From positions 219,072 to 283,071 of the forward strand of contig NZ_MRCC01000006.1 in NCBI RefSeq assembly GCF_001904655.1: a stretch of 64,000 nt of DNA. The letters run 5' to 3'. Below, one piece after another: positions 36,834 through 44,653 of this stretch (its first letter is position 1; every line of letters begins with the position of its first letter). The notes beneath the pieces are model-generated. The model worked only from the letters and a program-made list of their open reading frames with translations. It did not search any database and had not been told where the DNA came from. The stretch comes from Chroogloeocystis siderophila 5.2 s.c.1. Lineage in GTDB: Bacteria; Cyanobacteriota; Cyanobacteriia; Cyanobacteriales; Chroococcidiopsidaceae. Position numbers and translations under genes: made by a program.

Positions 36834-37259
36834 ATGTTTTTTGGTAGCCCTCGACCTCATTCTCAAGAAAACACTTGGCGACGTCAACTAGATCAATTTG
36901 CCAAGGTCAATCAGCAAGAACTCGCAGCTTTGTCTTGGGGATTATGGCTAGAAAATGGCGATAGTCAAGGAACGTTAGGAATTAATTTAAAGCCACAACC
37001 GCATTTTGTCTATTGTCCAAAGTCAGCAATTGAAACTTTAAATGATAATGTAGAAAATCAAATTCAAGAAATTCTAGGTATTGTTGATAATCATCAACCT
37101 GAAAAAGAAGTTTTAATTATTGGCATCGGTAGCGAACAACTTAAGCTAATACATTATGAACCAGAGCCTGCACCACCTATTTGTTACGCCCAATTAGCAA
37201 CTGATGTTAATACTTTATTAGAGCGACTGGAGCAAGATTTATCTAAACAAATATCCTAA
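36834..37259 (+). CDS. Conserved cyanobacterial protein, candidate beta-carboxysome assembly chaperone CcmS
   Basis: 141 aa from the ATG at 36834 (MFFGSPRPHSQENTWRRQL); the open frame upstream to 36747 is repeat-like and unlikely to be coding. The core WRRQLDQFAKVNQQELAALSWGLWLE, then KPQPHFVYCPKSAIETLN and LQEILGIVD-like sequence, matches from memory the small family annotated CcmS. That protein assists the shell protein CcmK1 in Synechocystis. No ccm genes are nearby, so the assignment rests on recollection of the sequence pattern only. It is probably co-transcribed with the ABC exporter upstream and the DUF4870 gene downstream. Confidence 0.55.
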   Translation: MFFGSPRPHSQENTWRRQLDQFAKVNQQELAALSWGLWLENGDSQGTLGINLKPQPHFVYCPKSAIETLNDNVENQIQEILGIVDNHQPEKEVLIIGIGSEQLKLIHYEPEPAPPICYAQLATDVNTLLERLEQDLSKQIS

Positions 37260-37280
37260 AACTGAGCGCCTTAAAATATT

Positions 37281-37619
37281 ATGAATGACACCGATAAAAG
37301 AAAACTTCTTTCTGGATTAAGTCACGCTGCTTTGATGCTTAACGCTGTTGTCATTCCAGTTCTTGTCCCGATTGTAATTTTGCTAGCAACTCATGACTCA
37401 ATTGTGCGCGGCAATGCTAAAGAAGCCATCAACTTTACGATTAATATAATTATTTGTGGTGTTATTAGCTCAATACTTATCTTAGTAGAAGGTATTGGTG
37501 TTTTCTTGCTCTTTTTCCTTGCTATTATCAGCTTTATTATGCCATTGATTGCTACTATTTATGCAGTGAAAAATGTAAATAAGCCGTATCGCTATCCTTT
37601 AATATGGCATTTTCTATAG
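37281..37619 (+). CDS. DUF4870 membrane protein
   Basis: 112 aa with three hydrophobic segments (about residues 18-38, 50-73 and 76-96). The family signature is KRKLLSGLSHAALMLN at the N-terminus, VRGNAKEAINFTINI in the middle loop and the C-terminal basic NKPYRYPLIW. Function unknown. It starts 21 bases after the previous gene, so co-transcription is likely. Confidence 0.85.
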   Translation: MNDTDKRKLLSGLSHAALMLNAVVIPVLVPIVILLATHDSIVRGNAKEAINFTINIIICGVISSILILVEGIGVFLLFFLAIISFIMPLIATIYAVKNVNKPYRYPLIWHFL

Positions 37620-37785
37620 TTGCAAATAGTCTGTTTATATAAGTGAAGCTAATAAAATCATAGGTCGCAAACTTATTGAAGTTGTCAGGCTTTGAAAAAA
37701 CAAATCGGAAAATACCTAAAAAAGAAATAATGATTTAAGATCGCTATACTAAGTATCCATTGACTCTAAAGGACAATTCGGCAGA

Positions 37786-40700
37786 ATGCAGCCTGTCCCA
37801 TCAACACAGCAAAATCAAGCAAGCGAACAGGAAAGTTCTGTAGCTGTAGATACAGCAGTTTTCTTTGAACTTTCTCTAGATTCACTGTGTGTCATTAGCA
37901 AGGATGGGATTTTTAAACAGGTAAATCCAGCTTTTAATAAGACATTGGGGTATGCAAATGGGGAACTGCTAGAGCAAAAATTTATAGAATTGGTTCATCC
38001 TGAAGATCGTGCTGTGACAAAGGCGGCGATCGCTCAAATTCAAACAAGCGATCAACGTACACGTTACTTTGAGAATCGCTACCTTTGTCGTGACAGTTCA
38101 TACAAAAAGTTAGGATGGACTGTTTGTTTTGAGGCAGAACCAGGATTATTTTATGCGATCGCCCGCGAACTTACTTTGATAAAGTCCATTAAAGATACGA
38201 CACTCTATCGCACTCTAGCACGCAATCTCCCCAAAGCAGCTGTCTTCTTATTTGACGATAATTTACGTTACGAGCTATGCGAGGGTCAAGAAATAGCCAG
38301 CATGGGCTTTAATCAAGAAACATTGGAAGGTAAAACGATTTGGGATGTATTACCGCCAAAAACTTGTGCAGAAATTGAGCCGTTGTATCGTGCAACGCTT
38401 GCAGGACAAGAATTCATTACCGAAATGGTTTTTTGCAGTCATGTTTACGCTGTGCAAATCGTACCTGTGCGTAATGAACAGCAGGAAATTGTCGCAGGAA
38501 TGATGCTTCTCGAAAATATTGATGAACGCAAGCAAACCGAAGAAGCGTTAGATCAAAGTGAGGAAACAGTACAACAACAACTTAAAGAAATTGAAGCAAT
38601 TTACACCTCTGCGCCGGTTGGACTTTGCTTTTTAGATACAAATCTATGCTATGTACGTGTCAACGATCGCCTAGCAGAAATTAATGGTATTCCAGCAGCA
38701 GAACATATCGGTAAATCTGTTGAGGAACTTTTACCCGAAATAGGTGAAGTGCAAGCAAAGTTGTTTGCGCAAGTACTTCAAACGGGAGTACCGATTTTAG
38801 ATGCTGAAGTACGTGGTACTACCCCAGCGCAGCCAGGAATTGAGCGCGATTGGCTAGTGAGTTACTACCCACTACGCGATATTAACGATCGCATTCTAGG
38901 GATCAATATTGTTGTTCAGGAAATTACGCAACGCAAGCAACAAGCAGCTGCACTCGCAGAACGCGAAACACAGCTAACAACAATTTTGTCGAATACTCCT
39001 GATGTGATTTGCCGCTACAGCAACGACTTTCGCTATCTTTATATTAGTCCAGCTGCTGAACGAATTACGGGTATTCCTACGCACCAATTTATCGGCAAAA
39101 CCAATGCTGAAATCGGGATGCCAGAAATGTATACTCAGAATTGGAAAAATGTGATCACCGAAGTTTTGAAGACAAGCAAGCAACAAATATTAGAATTTAA
39201 CTTTCCTCTTGCTTCTAAAACATGGTACTTTTACTCGATATTCATTCCAGAGTTTGCACCAGACGGTTCAGTTGAATCGGTACTTGTTGTCAGTCGCGAT
39301 ATTACCGAACGCCGTCAAGCTGAAGAATCTTTAGCGAAAAGTCAAGATTGGTTGCAACTGTCACAACAAGCAGGGCAAATTGGTGTTTTTGTTTGGGACA
39401 CTGTAAATGGAGATATTGTTTGGACACAACAGCTAGAAATTCTCTATGGGTTAACTCCTGGTAGTTTTGGCGGTACCTACGAACACTGGCGACAACAGGT
39501 TCACCCAGAAGATATTGTACAGATTGAGCAAAGTTGGCAAAAGAAAATGCAAACTCGCGACGAAGAGTGGCAAGGCGATTTTCGGATTTTTCACGCCCAA
39601 ACGGGGGAAATCCGCTGGATTGCGGCGAAAAGTCGCTTTTTCTACAACAGTCTTGGTCAACTAATCCGCATGATTGGCGTGAATCTGGATATCAGCGATC
39701 GCAAACATACAGAAGTTGCACTCCGCGAAAGCGAACTAAATTATCGGATGCTGGCAGATACAATGCCACAATTATTTTGGACAACACTCCCTGATGGCTA
39801 CCATGAATACTACAACCAACGCTGGTACGATTACACAGGTTTGACGTTGGAAGAAACGAAAGGTGCTGGCTGGAATCATGTCTTGCATCCTGACGATCAA
39901 CAACGCAGTTGGGAAGTTTGGCATAAGTCTTTGCAAACAGGGAAAAATTACGAAATTGAATATCGCTTGCGCCGCTTTGATGGCGAATACCGCTGGTTTT
40001 TGGGTAGGGCGTTTCCTTTACACGATGACACGGGACAAATTATTCGCTGGTTTGGTTCGTGTACTGATATCCACGATCAAAAAATTGCTTTAGAAGAACG
40101 TGATCGCGCCGTCGAACGCGAACGTACAGCAAGATCGCAAGCCGAAGCCGCGAATCGCATTAAAGATGAATTTCTAGCGGTACTCTCACACGAATTGCGA
40201 TCGCCTCTCAATCCGATTTTGGGTTGGGCAAAACTTCTTCTCACTCGTCAATTTGATGAAAATACAACGCGCAAGGCTTTACAAACAATCGAGCGCAACG
40301 CCCAATTACAAACACGCCTCATTGAAGATTTACTAGATATCTCGCGCATTTTACGCGGTAAGCTGAGTTTAAATATTACGCAAGTCAACTTAGTGACAAT
40401 TGCCGAAGCCGCCCTGGAAACGGTACGACTCACAGCGGAGGAAAAAGCGATTCACTTACAACTGATTATTGAAGATTCCGCGCGTTATTCTGAATTTCAG
40501 ATCGCTGGAGATGCAGCACGGTTACAGCAAATTGTGTGGAATCTGCTCACGAATGCAGTCAAGTTTACTCCTCATGGCGGGCACGTAGAGGTCAAGTTGG
40601 AAAAATTAGCATCTTCTTCTGTGCAAATTCAAGTTAGCGACACTGGTAAAGGAATTGCACCAGAATTTCTTCCTCACGTGTTTGATTACTTCCGCCAAGC

Positions 40701-41289
40701 TGATAGTAGTATTACGCGAAAATTTGGTGGATTAGGATTAGGACTTGCCATTGTCCGTCATTTAGTCGAATTACACGGCGGTACAGTGAAAGCTGATAGT
40801 CAAGGCGAAAGTAAAGGCGCAACGTTTAGCGTTACACTACCACTTCCCGAATCTGAAATTGTTGATGAAAATTCAGGCGATCGCATTCATTACCAGAACT
40901 CTGATTTACCACTATTGGGAATACGCGCCTTAATCGTTGATGACGAAGCAGATATGCGCGAGTTACTCGTTGTAACTCTAGAACAATACGGTGCGCAAGT
41001 CACTGCTGCTGCATCAGCAAGCGAAGTTTTAGAAAAGTTACCGCAATATCAGCTTCTAATTAGCGATATCGGAATGCCTAATGTTGATGGCTATACATTA
41101 ATGCGGCAAATTAGAACTTTACCACCGGATCAAGGAGGAGCGATACTCGCGATCACGCTAACAGCTTATGCAGGCGAAACCGATCAACAAGCTGCGATCG
41201 CCGCTGGATTCAACCGACATTTAGCAAAACCCGTCGAACCTGCTAAATTGTTAGCAACAATTGTTAATCTTTTAAGCAAAAAATCATAA
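37786..41289 (+). CDS. Multi-PAS hybrid sensor histidine kinase with C-terminal receiver
   Basis: 1167 aa, cytosolic (no membrane span seen). Six PAS/PAC-type sensor domains in series occupy about residues 20-775 (for example LCVISKDGIFKQVNPAF, APVGLCFLDTNLCYVRVNDRL, MIGVNLDISDRK). HisKA follows with the phosphoacceptor His802 in LSHELRSPLNPILGW. The ATPase domain has N- and G-boxes (NLLTNAVKFTP, DTGKGIAPEF, GGLGLGLAIV), and the receiver domain starts at about 1046 with Asp1094 in LLISDIGMPNVDG. The signal is unknown; a haem or flavin could sit in a PAS domain but cannot be assigned. No partner regulator is adjacent. Confidence 0.9.
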   Translation: MQPVPSTQQNQASEQESSVAVDTAVFFELSLDSLCVISKDGIFKQVNPAFNKTLGYANGELLEQKFIELVHPEDRAVTKAAIAQIQTSDQRTRYFENRYLCRDSSYKKLGWTVCFEAEPGLFYAIARELTLIKSIKDTTLYRTLARNLPKAAVFLFDDNLRYELCEGQEIASMGFNQETLEGKTIWDVLPPKTCAEIEPLYRATLAGQEFITEMVFCSHVYAVQIVPVRNEQQEIVAGMMLLENIDERKQTEEALDQSEETVQQQLKEIEAIYTSAPVGLCFLDTNLCYVRVNDRLAEINGIPAAEHIGKSVEELLPEIGEVQAKLFAQVLQTGVPILDAEVRGTTPAQPGIERDWLVSYYPLRDINDRILGINIVVQEITQRKQQAAALAERETQLTTILSNTPDVICRYSNDFRYLYISPAAERITGIPTHQFIGKTNAEIGMPEMYTQNWKNVITEVLKTSKQQILEFNFPLASKTWYFYSIFIPEFAPDGSVESVLVVSRDITERRQAEESLAKSQDWLQLSQQAGQIGVFVWDTVNGDIVWTQQLEILYGLTPGSFGGTYEHWRQQVHPEDIVQIEQSWQKKMQTRDEEWQGDFRIFHAQTGEIRWIAAKSRFFYNSLGQLIRMIGVNLDISDRKHTEVALRESELNYRMLADTMPQLFWTTLPDGYHEYYNQRWYDYTGLTLEETKGAGWNHVLHPDDQQRSWEVWHKSLQTGKNYEIEYRLRRFDGEYRWFLGRAFPLHDDTGQIIRWFGSCTDIHDQKIALEERDRAVERERTARSQAEAANRIKDEFLAVLSHELRSPLNPILGWAKLLLTRQFDENTTRKALQTIERNAQLQTRLIEDLLDISRILRGKLSLNITQVNLVTIAEAALETVRLTAEEKAIHLQLIIEDSARYSEFQIAGDAARLQQIVWNLLTNAVKFTPHGGHVEVKLEKLASSSVQIQVSDTGKGIAPEFLPHVFDYFRQADSSITRKFGGLGLGLAIVRHLVELHGGTVKADSQGESKGATFSVTLPLPESEIVDENSGDRIHYQNSDLPLLGIRALIVDDEADMRELLVVTLEQYGAQVTAAASASEVLEKLPQYQLLISDIGMPNVDGYTLMRQIRTLPPDQGGAILAITLTAYAGETDQQAAIAAGFNRHLAKPVEPAKLLATIVNLLSKKS

Positions 41290-41367
41290 ATCTTGAGTTA
41301 ATATAAGCGTCATTGCTTGCTGTAAAATCTCTTCTTGATTGACTTTTCGGGTTAATTCATCCGGTTG

Positions 41368-41739
41368 TTAGCGTCCTTGTTCAACTTCTAACGCAGCGCG
41401 GTCAATTGCTTCTGGATAAGCTTCTTCTAAAGCAATACGTAAATCTTCTGGTGGTAGGTAATAACTGCCTGCTTGACGACGTTTATTCTTTTTTTGAATT
41501 ATCCGAATGGAATTACGAATTGACACTTCCCACAAGCGCGTAGAACGGTTTTCAGCGTATTGTTTGATAGGATGAATCAAAAGGATAACTGCATAACTGC
41601 TAATAGCACTAATTTTATCATCACGGCTTATTTCTTCGAGTTCTTCAATAATTGCTAATGCGCCTTTGATCTCACCTTGTAATAACAATTCCTTAAGGGT
41701 AAATAGTTCTTCCATAGTCCGGCTAACTATTTGCGACAT
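41368..41739 (-). CDS. DUF29 family protein, possibly truncated by an internal stop
   Basis: 123 aa. The DUF29 core is seen: IIEELEEISRDDKISAISSYAVILLIHPIKQYAENRS, then LWEVSIRNSIRIIQKK. The gene ends at a TAA after EVEQGR. However, the same frame stays open for another 27 codons (QPDELTRKV ... LTQDL) to a TGA at 41284-41286, and that stretch looks protein-like. One nonsense change would explain it. Function of DUF29 proteins is unknown; they are abundant in cyanobacteria. Confidence 0.65.
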   Translation of the reverse strand: MSQIVSRTMEELFTLKELLLQGEIKGALAIIEELEEISRDDKISAISSYAVILLIHPIKQYAENRSTRLWEVSIRNSIRIIQKKNKRRQAGSYYLPPEDLRIALEEAYPEAIDRAALEVEQGR

Positions 41740-41771
41740 GGTTAGTAATTAATAAACTTTGTCTTCTAGCT

Positions 41772-41817
41772 AGTACACGGAGGTGGGCTTTGTCTATCTA
41801 GGCGCGAATTCATTCGC
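41772..41817. repeat. Dispersed double-hairpin intergenic repeat, copy 2
   Basis: AGTACACGGAGGTGGGCT followed by GCGAATTCATTCGC, the same two-hairpin architecture as 5570-5616. The first hairpin is partly decayed, and the second has compensatory base changes (GCGAAT/ATTCGC for GCGACT/AGTCGC), suggesting structure is what is conserved. Confidence 0.6.
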
Positions 41818-41833
41818 AAAGCTGACATCATAA

Positions 41834-42718
41834 TTATTCAGATTGACAAAATCTAAGAATATATTCAGCAGCAATTTGGGGTTGTTCGAGATGCGGTACA
41901 TGACCGCAGTCTTTAATCCAAACAAGTTTACTATCAGAAATCGCCTGCTGAAATTTATCAGCATCTTTAATTCCTAAAATGCGATCGTCTTCTCCCCACA
42001 AAATCAGCGTTGGTTGCTCGATTTGCGCTAATTTATCTTTAAAAGAAGTGTAACCACCACTTTTTGTAAAAGCAATTAAAGCTTGATTCCATCCTGGCAT
42101 ATTTAAATGTAGTGCTGCACATAATTGTGCGTCAACTGAAGCTAAATTTTTGTTTTTATACGCTGCCCGACTAATACTATTACGAACTTTAGGATTGCGT
42201 AAAAACTCGGTTGCAAGTCGATCAAACGGAGGAAACATCAGTTTTCCCATTGCAAAACCAGCACTAAAGCCTGCACTATCTATCAAGACTAATTTTTGCA
42301 CAACTTCTGGGTAAGTCAGCGTAAAATCAATCGCGGCTGCACCCCCCATCGACGCACCCACTAAAATTACAGGTTGAGCAATTAAAGCTTCCCAGAAACA
42401 ATGTAGATGTGTTTTAATCGTATTCGGACTTAAAGCTAAATTTTCAATTCTTTCAGTAAAGCCAAACCCTAATAAATCAACAGCCCAAGTTTCATTTTTA
42501 ACTGCTAATAACGGTAGTAAACGCCGGAATTCTAGAACAGAACTATCAAAGCCATGCATAAGTAAAATGGGTTGACCACCGTGACCTTTTTGAACATAAG
42601 CTGTAGTAATTGCTTGGGCAAATGGAGTGGCGATCGCTTGAATTTTAATACTTTTTGCAAGCTCGATTGACGTTGCTTCTATAAGTTGATTACTTAAATC
42701 ATTAAAATTAATTTTCAT
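41834..42718 (-). CDS. Alpha/beta hydrolase
   Basis: 294 aa. Oxyanion motif LLMHGFDSS at about residues 52-60, nucleophile elbow VGASMGGAAA (Ser at about 122), acid in ILWGEDDRILG and catalytic His in DCGHVPHLEQP. The N-terminus is amphipathic and not a signal peptide. Substrate unknown; the fold covers esterases, lipases and C-C hydrolases. It follows the LEA-like gene on the same strand, but a terminator lies between. Confidence 0.83.
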   Translation of the reverse strand: MKINFNDLSNQLIEATSIELAKSIKIQAIATPFAQAITTAYVQKGHGGQPILLMHGFDSSVLEFRRLLPLLAVKNETWAVDLLGFGFTERIENLALSPNTIKTHLHCFWEALIAQPVILVGASMGGAAAIDFTLTYPEVVQKLVLIDSAGFSAGFAMGKLMFPPFDRLATEFLRNPKVRNSISRAAYKNKNLASVDAQLCAALHLNMPGWNQALIAFTKSGGYTSFKDKLAQIEQPTLILWGEDDRILGIKDADKFQQAISDSKLVWIKDCGHVPHLEQPQIAAEYILRFCQSE

Positions 42719-42743
42719 GCCAAATTATGAATTAAAAAAATAA

Positions 42744-42777
42744 GGTAGTAGCCCTGATGAAAATTCAGACTACTACC
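42744..42777 (-). terminator. Terminator after the LEA-like gene at 42824
   Basis: On the minus strand GGTAGTAG and CTACTACC form an 8-bp stem, extended by weaker pairs, followed by TTATTTTTTT. Confidence 0.8.
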
Positions 42778-42823
42778 AATATAAAATATATAAGATCCTA
42801 AAATTTAGCCACAGATAACGCGA

Positions 42824-43204
42824 TTAATCTCCAGTGACAGCTTCTTTAAGTTGTTCAGCAGCTTGCTTTGTACCAGGGTCAATTGGTTCATCGAGGTTAA
42901 GTTTCTCTTTGACATTTTCAAAGAAACCTTTGTTATTATCTTGGGCTTTTTCCGCCGCAGTTTTAGTTGCTGATTTGTAGCCTTCTTCTTCTAAAAGTTT
43001 TTCGGCTTTTTCAGCCTCTTCTTTTAGTTTTTCAGCTTTAGGACGTCCCTGACTATCTACACGGTCAACTTGATACGCAGTCGCTTCTGGTGTCACAGGT
43101 TCAGCTTGTACTTGCATCGCTGTACTCACCATAAACGTCAATGCAACGAGAAAAACAGTAACAATCTGCCGCAGTTTTATTCTTTGCAACCACGATCGCT
43201 TCAT
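42824..43204 (-). CDS. Secreted or periplasmic helical protein of LEA-like composition
   Basis: 126 aa. A clear signal peptide (basic MKRSWLQRIKLR, then IVTVFLVALTFMVSTAM, cleavage expected after QVQA) precedes a mature part that is rich in Lys, Glu and Ala (KAEKLKEEAEKAEKLLEEEG, AEKAQDNNKGFFENVKEKLNLD). A stress-protective role is suggested by composition only. It is divergent from the MOSC gene and followed by a good terminator, so it is a single-gene unit. Confidence 0.65.
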   Translation of the reverse strand: MKRSWLQRIKLRQIVTVFLVALTFMVSTAMQVQAEPVTPEATAYQVDRVDSQGRPKAEKLKEEAEKAEKLLEEEGYKSATKTAAEKAQDNNKGFFENVKEKLNLDEPIDPGTKQAAEQLKEAVTGD

Positions 43205-43327
43205 TGAGACCCTCCACTATAGTTCTTGAAGTCGAAATTAAGCTTACACGGTTTAGCAGTACTCTGTTAAGAGTAGTGGGATAGAGATTTATATAAAGTA
43301 TTCTTTATAAAGTTTTGTAAAAGCAAA

Positions 43328-44098
43328 ATGTCAAGTATTATTACAGAGTTATTCGTTCATCCAGTCAAAGGGCTAACGCCGCAAGCTGAAACTCAGGTGA
43401 ACTTGCAAGCGGGACATGGTGTCATTGGCGATCGCGCTTTTGCATTGATGTATGATAATTCTGCATCTTCCGATTATGTTGTTCCGTGGATGCATAAGCG
43501 TAATTTTGCAATGCAATGCGATCTTCCTGCATTAGCCGCTTTGAGTTGTCACTACGATTTTCAAAGTACATTATTAACGATTAAGCACAAAGATAGCGAA
43601 TTACTCGCAGCTAAAACAAATAATTTGGATGAACGCAACTTAATCAGTTCATTTTTTACTGGCTATCTTGCAACTGATGTGAAATCACCGTTACGGTTAG
43701 TTGGTGAAAACGATGGAAAAACGCGCTACCCAGATCGCAATACAGTACACATATCACTCATCAATCAAGCAACGTTAGACCAACTCAGCGACATCGCTAA
43801 ACAGCAAGTAGAGGTAAAACGTTTTCGTCCTAATATTGTCTTTGAAGGTATACCAGCCTGGACAGAATTTGATTGGATAGGACAACATTTTCAAATAGGT
43901 TCTGCACAAATCGAAGTGACTGCCCCAATCAATCGCTGTTTAAATATTAATGTAAATCCTAAAACAGGACAGCAAGATTTACAACTACTTTCTTTACTAC
44001 AACAGCATTTTCATCACAAGCAAACAGGAGTTCTTGCCAAAGTCATTACTAGCGGTACAATCGCGATTGGCGATCGCTTGCAACCTTTAAATTTGTAG
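43328..44098 (+). CDS. MOSC-domain protein (molybdenum-cofactor sulfurase C-terminal type)
   Basis: 256 aa. An N-terminal beta-barrel (ITELFVHPVKGLTPQAETQVNLQAGHGVIGDRAFAL) is followed by the MOSC core with VKRFRPNIVFEG and the conserved Cys in INRCLNINVNPKTG. Such proteins bind or transfer sulfur to molybdenum cofactor or reduce N-hydroxylated compounds (mARC type). mobA lies 3.3 kb downstream, a loose functional link. Convergent with csbD. Confidence 0.85.
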   Translation: MSSIITELFVHPVKGLTPQAETQVNLQAGHGVIGDRAFALMYDNSASSDYVVPWMHKRNFAMQCDLPALAALSCHYDFQSTLLTIKHKDSELLAAKTNNLDERNLISSFFTGYLATDVKSPLRLVGENDGKTRYPDRNTVHISLINQATLDQLSDIAKQQVEVKRFRPNIVFEGIPAWTEFDWIGQHFQIGSAQIEVTAPINRCLNINVNPKTGQQDLQLLSLLQQHFHHKQTGVLAKVITSGTIAIGDRLQPLNL

Positions 44099-44118
44099 TA
44101 CAGCATCCAAATAACAAA

Positions 44119-44155
44119 ATCCAGCAAGCGAAATGTCTGCTGGATACAATTTTTT
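44119..44155. terminator. Bidirectional terminator between MOSC and CsbD genes
   Basis: ATCCAGCA (44119-44126) and TGCTGGAT (44138-44145) form a perfect 8-bp stem. It is followed by TTTTTTATTT on the plus strand, and by TTTTGTTATTT on the minus strand. Confidence 0.85.
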
Positions 44156-44168
44156 ATTTGTAATCGAA

Positions 44169-44348
44169 TTACATCGTATCCTTTACCGCATCTTTAGCGT
44201 CTTCGATTGCGTGCATTGCTGCGGCTTTTTCTTGCTTTGCTTGACCTTCAGCTTTATCTTTTGTACTACCCGTAATTTCACTGACAGCTTCTTGAAGCTT
44301 GCCTTCTACATTTTTAGCAACAGCTTCGGCGCGGTTTTCAATACTCAT
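44169..44348 (-). CDS. CsbD-family stress protein
   Basis: 59 aa, very hydrophilic: MSIENRAEAVAKNVEGKLQE, then AVSEITGSTKDKAEGQAKQE, a CsbD pattern. CsbD proteins are general-stress-induced (sigma-B in Bacillus); molecular role unknown. AAGGAG lies six bases upstream of the ATG at 44348. It is alone on its strand, with a shared terminator. Confidence 0.85.
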   Translation of the reverse strand: MSIENRAEAVAKNVEGKLQEAVSEITGSTKDKAEGQAKQEKAAAMHAIEDAKDAVKDTM

Positions 44349-44653
44349 AATTATCTCCTTAAAATTGCCTTGATTTATTCGATTATTAGCTTACAGTATT
44401 TACTGAAGATTGGCATCTCTCATTAGTTATATTTTTCGTAGCTGAATAAAAAAACGTGCTTAGAGATGAAATCTGTAAGAGGTTTTCTCAGTAAACTTAC
44501 GGTTAATCAGTGAAAAATACTAGCTCACTTTATTAACTATGTATTTCATATAAAAAATACTTATTCAAAGTGTGTATTAGTAATTTTACGGGAACAGTAA
44601 GAACAAGCAATTTTCAGCTTTCAACTCTAAAGTAGAGAAACTGAGTTTATATC
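44349..44653. other. 305-base gap between csbD and the GGDEF-EAL gene
   Basis: AT-rich and presumably carrying two divergent promoters. No gene or clear operator is visible. Confidence 0.4.
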
